From NCBI GenBank assembly GCA_014323965.1, contig JACONB010000024.1:15791-27501 (forward strand): a stretch of 11,711 nucleotides of DNA, written 5' to 3'. How positions within the stretch are numbered: position 1 is the stretch's first letter; the number at the start of each line of letters is the position of its first letter. Both the position numbers and the translations under genes were made by a program. The notes under the pieces were generated by a model. The model was not told the DNA's origin. It made no database searches and was given only the letters and a program-made list of their open reading frames with translations. The DNA comes from Prochloron sp. SP5CPC1. GTDB lineage: Bacteria; Cyanobacteriota; Cyanobacteriia; Cyanobacteriales; Prochloraceae. Shown one piece after another: positions 6,251-11,711 of this stretch.

Positions 6251-6300
6251 ACTTATATTAACATAGTTCATCTACATAAACTTCTTTATGTTAACTAAGT
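6251..6300. repeat. Imperfect inverted repeat with competing inner hairpin
   Basis: The left arm ACTTATATTAACATA (6251-6265) pairs with TATGTTAACTAAGT (6287-6300) with one small bulge. Inside it ACATAAA-CTTC-TTTATGT (6274-6291) forms a perfect 7-base stem that overlaps the right arm, so the two folds exclude each other. The hairpin starts 33 bases past the orphan -10. The rest of the gap from 6126 to 6374 shows no gene. The structure could belong to a small RNA or a MITE-like repeat. Confidence 0.5.
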
Positions 6301-6374
6301 AATCCTATATGAAATTAGAGCAATTGCATCATCTGAAGACAATACAAGGGCTGCTCATTATAAACCAAAGAAAC

Positions 6375-7535
6375 CTAAGCAAAGACCCCATCAGTTATTG
6401 TTGAACCATTAAAGAGAGTTCCCGTGTTATTACTAGAACTCAGGTCATAAACATGGTTGCCGATGACATTATTGAAGTCATAATAGCTCACCAGGTTAGA
6501 CTCAAAGCCGGAAAGGAAAGTCCTTGGTTATAATTAGCCTGAATCTGTTCTGCCGTGAGGACTTCATCGAAAATGCGCACCTCATCAATTTGCCCATCGA
6601 AGTAACTGGTTTCATTTTCGGTGCTACCCCCCAATCGGATGTGCTCTTGTCCATTTAAAGCGTTACGAAAGCCGGTGTTCAGGGTTCCATTTTCTTGACC
6701 ATTGACAAACACTTTAATCGTTCCGGTAAGTTGGTCCCTGGTGGCTGCCACATGAACCCACTCTCCGGTGGCTACATTGGAGGTAGAAGCTACGGACTGA
6801 GTAGTCCCCCCTCCCCCGGCAGTGGGTTGACCAACGCCGAAGACTGCTTTCCCGTTGAGAACTGACAAGCCAAAGTCGTTGTTGGTCGCACCTCGTGCAT
6901 CAGCGTTGATTATCTGGTTGCCGTCCCAAAACTGGCTCTAACCTTGAGAATTCACCGCATCGGAGGTTTTTATCCAAGCCGACAAGGTAAAGCTTCCGGA
7001 CACGGTGCGGTCTATTTGGACGTAATCATCCACCCCATCGAAACTCAGGGCTTTATCTGCTGTTGAGAAGCGATTCTCAATGCCAATTTGGCTGTTATGA
7101 TAGAGATTCTGAATTTGGGGGGCATTCAGGGCTTGGTTTACCACCACTGCATCGTCTATCTGACCGTCAAAATTCCTGTTGCTGACGTTACTGCGACCAA
7201 TGTAGTTCAGGGCGCTGTTCACGGAGGTGGGGGGAACCAGGTTGGTATCTGTTGTCCCTGCTAGTGCTCCATTTTTATAGACGCTCAGGGTGCCTGTTTC
7301 TGAGATGGTTGCGGTAACATGAACCCAGGTGTTGGTTTCCCAAAAGTCCTCAATTGTTAGTGAGGCTGCGCCCTGCCCTTGATAACTAACACGGAAGATT
7401 AAATCATCGCCGGTGCGTCTGTTAAGTAATTGTACTGAACCATTGCCAAAGTCAAAGATCCGGGACCAGTACTGGAAAGTGTCATAGTTGACATTCGCGG
7501 CGAAGGTGAAGGCTCCTCCTATTTCTAGGTTGGCT
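6375..7535 (-). pseudogene. LamG-domain region of a broken secreted protein
   Basis: One frame runs from 7535 to an amber TAG at 6940-6938. It encodes most of one LamG/concanavalin-like domain (WVHVTATIS..GTLSVYKNG, YIGRS, FDGQIDDAVV) and the start of a second (ALSFDGVDDYVQI...FTLSAWIKTSD). The same frame continues past the TAG through SQFWDGNQIINADARG and a full LamG core (EWVHVAATRD, GTIKVFVNG, FDGQIDEVRIFD, LTAEQIQANYNQ) to a stop at 6488. A frameshift near 6509 then restores sense as GFESNLVSYYDFNNVIG up to TAG at 6375, the start of a third domain. LamG domains bind carbohydrate or protein outside the cell. The 7535 end abuts the intron-like insert, and the protease fragment beyond it was probably the same gene. 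With a nonsense codon, a frameshift and no start, it is not functional. Confidence 0.85.
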
Positions 7536-8034
7536 CTCTCCTGTTGTTTCGTTTAGTTTTACTAAGTTGGTGCCGGTTGGTTCCTTTCCCCCGGTAGAGC
7601 TTTAATTCCACAATTCAATGGATATGGAGCATTGAATTTTGTCTACTTGCCATTTTGGCTACGGCGTATCAAAGATAATTTCGCCGTTCGGTCTTAACGA
7701 GGTTTAAACGGAAGGTTCGGTTTTTTTTTGTTAGGTAATCACTACCTTGATTCCTCCTACTTTCTTTGGGTCACCTTAGTTCCCCTCTAGATTTCAGGCG
7801 GATCATCGTAAACCTTACCTTTTACTTCACAAATTTTCAACCTTCCAACTATTTCCCTCTTGCTCCTAACCCTTAATCTCTAGGGCTTTGGTTACTTTCG
7901 GGGTCTGCATTCCAGCTGTTTCATTGCTTACTAGGCTGTGACCGGACTCAAAGAGTCTTTTCCGTGAGGGTTAGGGGTGGAAATCCCTAAAGGACGCGGT
8001 GTCCCATACTAAGCGACCAGTTCAGGTCGCGCAT
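7536..8034 (-). mobile_element. 5' fragment of a group II intron (probable)
   Basis: Read on the minus strand, coding sense stops inside a conserved protease segment (NQEVEIY) and about 0.5 kb of non-coding, stem-rich sequence follows. Its first bases (ATGCGCGACC or GCGCGACC) are one change from the group II start GTGCG, and a hairpin GCGACC-TGAACT-GGTCGC follows at once. Other pairings are: CCTAACCCT/AGGGTTAGG, arms at 7967-7975 and 7865-7873; GACTC-TTT-GAGTC; ACGGCG/CGCCGT, arms 7682-7687 and 7661-7666; and a 9-base stem AATTCAATG/CATTGAATT (7612-7638) whose 9-base loop could be an exon-binding loop. It ends with AGGAGAG, like a ribosome binding site, just where an intron ORF could begin, then jumps to LamG sequence. 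No reverse transcriptase, domain V or 3' end is present, so it is a dead fragment. The exact 5' end (8032-8034) is uncertain. Confidence 0.65.
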
Positions 8035-8539
8035 ATATTTCTACCTCTTGGTTCTTGTAACTGAAAGTACCAGCTATCTGGGTATCAGTACCTAATATAT
8101 CCGATAATATCCGCAGACCTACCAGAGAGGCTTCGGGATCCGCACCGCTCACACCGATACCATTGTTCCCCTTTCCCGCTGCTACTCCTGCTACAGAGGT
8201 ACCATGAGAATCAAACAAATAGGCGGGTGAGGGATCGTTGTTGTTGCCTACTTTCGTCCCAACCGTAAACATCATCCACATAACCGTTGTTGTCATCGTC
8301 GATGCCGTTCCCGGCAATTTCATCTGGGTTGGTCCAGCGATTGCCTATTAGGTCCGGGTGATCGTGTTGGAAGCCGCTCTCAACTATAGCGATGACCACT
8401 CCCCTTCCCCGCACTAAGTCCCAAGCGGAACGTTGGCATCGGCTCCTACTGTGCCGCCAGTTTGACCTGTGTTGTGTAAGTGCCATTGATCACGGAATAA
8501 AGGATCGTGAGGGATATAGGGATATAAGCCATGATTATT
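8035..8539 (-). pseudogene. N-terminal fragment of a subtilisin-like (S8) serine protease
   Basis: The fragment resembles cyanobacterial calcium-dependent S8 proteases. It begins after an in-frame TAA (8542-8540) with HGLYPYIPHDPLF, RDQWHLHNTGQTGG and VGADANVP, so signal and propeptide are missing. A frameshift near 8427 leads to AWDLVRGRGVVIAIVESGF, then HDHPDL, then NGIDDDNNGYVDDVYGWD, a calcium-binding-like Asp/Asn stretch. A second frameshift near 8252 leads to GNNNDPSPAYLFDSHGTSVAGVAAG, then VSGADPEASLVGLRIL and YKNQEVEIY, where the intron-like insert begins. The catalytic His (DSHGTSVAG) is kept. The catalytic Asp position reads IVESG, so Asp has become Glu. The catalytic Ser region and everything between NQEVEIY and the LamG domains is deleted. 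It is clearly dead. Confidence 0.85.
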
Positions 8540-8576
8540 TTACTCGCTCTTAGCCTATATCCTAATGTATATCCCT
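8510..8576. repeat. Imperfect inverted repeat at the truncated start of the protease fragment
   Basis: The arm AGGGATATA-GGGATATAAGC (8510-8529) is nearly the reverse complement of GCCTATATCC-TAATG-TATATCCCT (8553-8576), with one 4-base insertion, around a 23-base centre. Protease coding sense ends inside this structure at 8539. It may mark the deletion or insertion end that removed the signal peptide region. The following 8577-8711 stretch holds only weak foldbacks (for example CTTTTACA at 8589-8596 with TGTAAAG at 8604-8610). Confidence 0.5.
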
Positions 8577-8711
8577 CTTTCTTCGAGACTTTTACAAAGT
8601 TTGTGTAAAGTTTTCCTGAGATTTTCCTAAAATTTTACTGAAAATAGGAAATGTTTGTTCTAATGTCTTGAGAACATTACCACCCTACTACCGGGCTGGA
8701 AGACCCCGCCC

Positions 8712-9443
8712 CTACTCTCCCTGGGGATATTCATCCCATAAATCGGTGGTTTCCCGCAAGCTCTGATGATTACCATTACCTAAGATGAGATGATCCAGGA
8801 GGGGAATGGATAAAAACTGTGCTCCTTGCAATAACTGCACCGTGAGATGAATGTCTTCTTCACTGGGTTCCACATTCCCTGTGGGATGGTTATGAGCGAT
8901 AATCATCTTGGTGGTTCCCTGTCGGATCGCTTCCCGGAAAATCTCCCGAGGATGAGCTAATGTTTCTGTAGCAGTACCGATGCTAATCACTTGGGTACCG
9001 ATTAAACCATTCTTAATATCCAGGAGTAAAACCGCAAATCGCTCTTGGGTTTGCCACATCAGCTCGTGACTTAAAGCAGCAGCAGCAGCTGCCGGACTAT
9101 CCATAATCGCCTTTTCCGAGGGTCGAAACTGGAATGCTCGCTTCCCCAGTTCCACTGCTGCTGTAATAGCGGTAGCTTTAGCGGGACCAACACCGGGAAT
9201 AGCCATCAACTCCTGGGGACTAATATCTCGCAGCACGTCCAGAGGATCCCGCTTGTGTTGACTCAACTGCTGCAAAATATACTGCCCTAAACCTACTGCG
9301 GACAGTTTTCCTGAACCTTGACCTGTCCCTAGCAGAATCGCGATTAGTTCAGCGGTGGCTAAGTTATTCGCTCCGTTAGTTAATAATCTCTCCCGGGGAC
9401 GTTCGCTGACGGGGATATCGGCGATTCTGAGGGTGTAGGTCAT
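8712..9443 (-). CDS. radC: RadC family protein (JAMM/MPN+ domain)
   Basis: From the ATG at 9443 the product is 243 residues, normal for the family. The N-terminal part has SERPRERL and a helix-hairpin-helix with IPGVGPAKATAI (about 82-93). The C-terminal part is an MPN/JAMM metal site: AHNHPTGN with H184 and H186, then D197 (H-x-H-x10-D), preceded by the conserved HPREIFREAI. The name comes from an old DNA repair assignment that was not upheld; the biochemical role is still unclear, with metal-dependent hydrolase or DNA-association activity suggested. The frame also opens at a TTG 12 bases upstream (9455), but ATG followed by TYTLRIADIPVSERPRE fits the usual family start. No clear Shine-Dalgarno sequence is visible. 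It is intact, with no apparent operon partner. Confidence 0.93.
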   Translation of the reverse strand: MTYTLRIADIPVSERPRERLLTNGANNLATAELIAILLGTGQGSGKLSAVGLGQYILQQLSQHKRDPLDVLRDISPQELMAIPGVGPAKATAITAAVELGKRAFQFRPSEKAIMDSPAAAAAALSHELMWQTQERFAVLLLDIKNGLIGTQVISIGTATETLAHPREIFREAIRQGTTKMIIAHNHPTGNVEPSEEDIHLTVQLLQGAQFLSIPLLDHLILGNGNHQSLRETTDLWDEYPQGE

Positions 9444-9508
9444 ATTAATTATCAAATAACAATGAACAATTGATTTAATGGCTGCTTCGGCGATTATAGA
9501 TACAATAA

Positions 9509-9530
9509 TCCATTGTCTACTAGCAATGGA
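9509..9530. repeat. Perfect 7-base inverted repeat TCCATTG/CAATGGA
   Basis: TCCATTG (9509-9515) and CAATGGA (9524-9530) flank an 8-base loop in the divergent gap between radC and the membrane protein gene. It could be a transcript hairpin, an operator, or one of the CCATTG-type repeats common between cyanobacterial genes. Nothing else in 9456-9662 stands out except short A and T runs. Confidence 0.4.
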
Positions 9531-9662
9531 CGATAGACATCGATCGATACAAATTCGCCATCATGTGCGCTTAACGTGACGATTCCTTTTTTTTCAACAC
9601 TTTTTGTCTAGAGTAACTTAAGATAGCAAAAAAAAACCCTGATTCTGAGGATAACCGAACTC

Positions 9663-10625
9663 ATGGCTCAAACTCCATTACAACCCCTCAGTGTGGGGAA
9701 TGTCGTCAGGGCAGCATTTCTGCTCTATCGCGATCCGGCGGGGACGCCGGATCTGCGCTACCGCGCAGCCCGCCTTTCAACTTACTTAGGAATTGCCGTC
9801 CGAGCTAGCTTGTGGGCATTACTTCCTCTTTTAGTCATTCTACCCATTCCTTTCCTATTTCTTTTCGATACAGTCGGTTTGTCTATTTTATGGATTGGGA
9901 TTCCAGTTGGCTCCATCTTATTAATTTTCGGCTCGGCTAAATATATAACTAATTTAGCACTTATCTCTCGCTTGGCTTTTGGTTTCTTAGCCAATAAACC
10001 AGAAACGGTGCAGGAAGCCAGCTTTCATGTGATTCCAAAGATGTGGCGATTTTTGCAGGCTTCTTTCTTGACATTTTTGATTATTTTTGGAGTATATATC
10101 GGTTTGTGTCTCGCTATCTTAATCTGTGTGTTGGTGGGTTCACTTATTTTCAGTATTTCTCAAAATAATGTATTAGTTTTGTCCCTCCTTGGTTTATGAG
10201 GAATTGTTGCCTTAGTGGTTGCAATAGTTGCTTGGATACGCTTGATTATTCGATTTTCGCTTATCGAGGTTCCCCTCGCTATAGAAAATCAATTGAGTGC
10301 TTCTCAAACCATCTCTCGAAGCTGGAAGTTAACTCAAGGTTATGTGGCTAAAATCTGGTGGATATTCATCGTGGCAGCATTAATTACTTTACCCATTCAA
10401 CTGGCTGCTTATTTTTTGGCTAGCTTGATTCAAGGGATTATAACCGAAATTGTTGTAGTGGATACTAATTCTCCGATTCTTCAAGCTATACTATTTTTAG
10501 TGAGTTGGATAATCGGACTTATTTTTGGCGTTTTTCTAGTTCCATTCTGGCAAACCATTAAAGCAACTATTTACTACGATATTCGGAGTCGTAAAGAAGG
10601 ATTAGATATCCAATTAGGCAATTAA
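9663..10625 (+). pseudogene. Polytopic membrane protein split by an in-frame TGA
   Basis: The frame from ATG 9663 runs to a TGA at 10197-10199, and exactly the same frame continues without another stop to TAA at 10623-10625. Together they give 319 sense codons plus the internal TGA. The first half starts MAQTPLQPLSVGNVV and has several hydrophobic segments (about residues 47-70, 73-98 and 134-165). The second half has IEVPLAIENQLSASQTI, SRSWKLTQGYV and PFWQTIKATIYYDIRSR, which match the end of a cyanobacterial integral membrane protein family of unknown function with a YciC/GPDPase-membrane-domain-like pattern. Because sense and family pattern continue across the stop, I read it as one gene with a nonsense mutation; a sequencing error or readthrough are alternatives. 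Residues about 24-38 come from an inserted palindromic repeat. GAGG at 9647-9650 is rather far from the ATG. Confidence 0.75.
9732..9767. repeat. In-frame palindromic repeat inserted in the membrane protein gene
   Basis: GATCCGGCG-GGGA-CGCCGGATC (9732-9753) is a perfect 9-base stem, followed without a gap by TGCGC-TACC-GCGCA (9754-9767), a 5-base stem. Together they encode DPAGTPDLRYRA, a polar stretch between LLYR and YLGIAVRA. Family relatives, from memory, read straight from LYR.. into YLGIA, so about 15 codons seem to be added. GC content is far above the surrounding gene. It looks like one of the small dispersed palindromic repeats known in cyanobacterial genomes. Confidence 0.7.
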
Positions 10626-10699
10626 CTAAGCCAAGCTTAATGAGAAAGAAACGCAATAATTGCTCTAGGGATTCAGATATCAGCAGACCAGTAGTTGAC

Positions 10700-10716
10700 G
10701 GTGGGCAATGCCCACC
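10700..10716. repeat. Palindrome GGTGGGCA-A-TGCCCACC between convergent genes
   Basis: This perfect 8-base inverted repeat with a single-base centre lies 9 bases past the stop codon of the minus-strand aminotransferase and 75 bases past the membrane protein gene. GGTGGGCATTGCCCACC-type palindromes recur between cyanobacterial genes. It may act as a two-way transcription end, but there is no T-run on either side. Confidence 0.5.
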
Positions 10717-10725
10717 TACGAATAA

Positions 10726-11711
10726 TTAAGATTGGGCGAAGACTTGAGCAGCAGCAGCAACTCCTGCACCGGGTTTTAATCCTTCATGACCTATTTCTTG
10801 TAGAGTCGCTTCCAGGGCTGATATAGTCGTTAGTATATCCCGATCCCCCACAAATCCCAAGTGACCGATGCGGAAAATCTTCCCTTTCAAACTGTCTTGT
10901 CCTCCCGCTAAAGCAATATCAAATCGCTTTTTCATAATTGCGCGAATTTCTTCTGCTTTCAAAGGTGCCGGCTCTACCGCAGTAACCGCCGTACTGGTGG
11001 CTGAGTCTGGTGCTAGGAGTTTTAAGCCCAAAGCTTTGGTCGCACTCCGGGTAGCTTCTGTTAAGCGCCGATGACGGGCAAATATATTGCTTAACCCTTC
11101 TGCTTTCATCATCTTCATGCTCTCTTGTAACCCGAAGATTAAGTTAACTGGGGGGGTAAAGGGGGTGGTGTTTTTGGCCGTTGATTTGCTATAAGATTTT
11201 AAGTCCAAGTAAAAACGGGGCAATGTCGCTTTTTCGTATGCTCCCCAAGCTTTCTCACTCACAGCAACAAAGCCCAAACCGGGGGGGATCATGTAACCTT
11301 TTTGGGAACCAGAGGCTACTACATCTAATCCCCAGGTATCGATAGGTACATTCACCGCTCCTAAACTGGTGACTGCATCGACAATAATTAAACTCTCCCC
11401 ATGTGCTTTGACGTATTTATTGATGGTTTCTAGGTCATTGAGAACTCCGGTGGAGGTTTCAGAATGGGTAATGATGACTGCTTTAATTGCTTTCTCTTTG
11501 TCTGCTTCTAGTTGAGCACGGAACAGTTCTGGTACCAAGGGTTCTCCCCATGGGGCGCTGATTATTTCCACCTGCAAACCGTAAGCTTGACTCACCTTTG
11601 CCCAGCGATCGCCGAATTTCCCGTTTACCCCCACTAAAACCCGATCCCCCGCACTGAGAAAGTTAATAATTCCTGCTTCCATGACTCCCGTACCGGAAGC
11701 AGTGAGGGCGA
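10726..11711 (-). CDS. Class V alanine/serine-glyoxylate aminotransferase (5' end outside window)
   Basis: The visible 327 residues are open to the window edge and begin ALTASGTGVMEAGIINFL, so only roughly the first 50-60 residues are missing relative to the usual 380-390. The PLP fold is clear: the substrate/PLP loop ASGTGVMEA, THSETSTGVLND, the PLP-binding Asp in VDAVTSLGAV, and the Schiff-base lysine in SGSQKGYMIPPGL. The family transfers amino groups from alanine or serine to glyoxylate (or serine to pyruvate), which in cyanobacteria serves the photorespiratory 2-phosphoglycolate pathway. Close relatives are often mislabelled soluble hydrogenase 42 kDa or small subunit. The C-terminal GVAAAAQVFAQS tail is Ala-rich. 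The substrate preference cannot be read from sequence. It is convergent with the membrane protein gene and has a HIP1 site near 11606. Confidence 0.9.
   Translation of the reverse strand, partial: ALTASGTGVMEAGIINFLSAGDRVLVGVNGKFGDRWAKVSQAYGLQVEIISAPWGEPLVPELFRAQLEADKEKAIKAVIITHSETSTGVLNDLETINKYVKAHGESLIIVDAVTSLGAVNVPIDTWGLDVVASGSQKGYMIPPGLGFVAVSEKAWGAYEKATLPRFYLDLKSYSKSTAKNTTPFTPPVNLIFGLQESMKMMKAEGLSNIFARHRRLTEATRSATKALGLKLLAPDSATSTAVTAVEPAPLKAEEIRAIMKKRFDIALAGGQDSLKGKIFRIGHLGFVGDRDILTTISALEATLQEIGHEGLKPGAGVAAAAQVFAQS

Noticed and set aside
7536..8034. Complete group II intron
   Set aside because: No reverse transcriptase frame, no domain V-like hairpin and no 3' intron end are present before LamG sequence resumes, so only a 5' fragment can be claimed.
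8009..8323. Separate small protein ending in IYARPELVA
   Set aside because: Its N-terminal part is out of frame with the protease similarity and its last nine residues are translated from the intron-like insert. It is a composite of a pseudogene and non-coding sequence.
8640..8711. Intrinsic terminator for radC
   Set aside because: Only weak overlapping stems (AATGT/ACATT, GTTCT/AGAAC) are present on the minus strand and none is followed by a T-run.
10868..11074. 68-codon plus-strand frame opposite the aminotransferase
   Set aside because: It is antisense to a clear, conserved coding region and its composition follows from the codon pattern of that gene.

Overview
The window looks like chromosomal DNA from a cyanobacterium, probably a filamentous one; that placement is an inference. 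The evidence is the HIP1 octamer GCGATCGC near positions 49, 3395, 5391 and 11606, a plant-type [2Fe-2S] ferredoxin, a cyanobacterial BvdR-type biliverdin reductase, a zinc-ribbon/kinase/WG-repeat protein, and many short palindromic repeats between genes.

Layout. 1-96 is the 3' end of an unidentified gene. 326-434 is a decayed copy of the start of the next gene. 557-2410 encodes a Ser/Thr protein kinase with an N-terminal four-cysteine knuckle and a C-terminal array of WG repeats. 2446-2843 (minus) is a toxin-antitoxin locus with an intact antitoxin and a toxin that has lost its 5' part. 2868-3260 has no gene but is packed with inverted repeats, a G-run tract and a nested stem-loop that resembles a structured RNA. 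3317-4537 is a DUF790/Bax1-like nuclease. 4588-4881 (minus) is ferredoxin, divergent from bvdR at 5166-6125. 6126-6374 has no gene but carries a good-looking orphan promoter and a large hairpin.

6375-8539 (minus) is the wreck of one large secreted-type gene: a subtilisin-like protease followed by LamG domains. It is broken by a missing 5' end, three frameshifts, an amber codon, a catalytic Asp-to-Glu change, and a roughly 0.5 kb RNA-like insert that I read as the 5' part of a group II intron. A deletion beside that insert removed the rest of the catalytic domain. 8712-9443 (minus) is RadC. 9663-10625 is a polytopic membrane protein that has taken up an in-frame palindromic repeat and is split by an in-frame TGA. 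10726-11711 (minus) is a class V alanine/serine-glyoxylate aminotransferase cut by the window edge.

The intact metabolic genes (ferredoxin, biliverdin reductase, glyoxylate aminotransferase) fit photosynthetic electron transfer, bilin metabolism and photorespiration, but they do not form one operon. The strongest theme is decay and small mobile or repeat elements: at least four broken genes or gene copies and several palindromic repeats in under 12 kb. I found no confident complete new system. The best leads are the structured region upstream of the DUF790 gene, the intron-protease wreck, and the repeat that has become protein-coding in the membrane protein.
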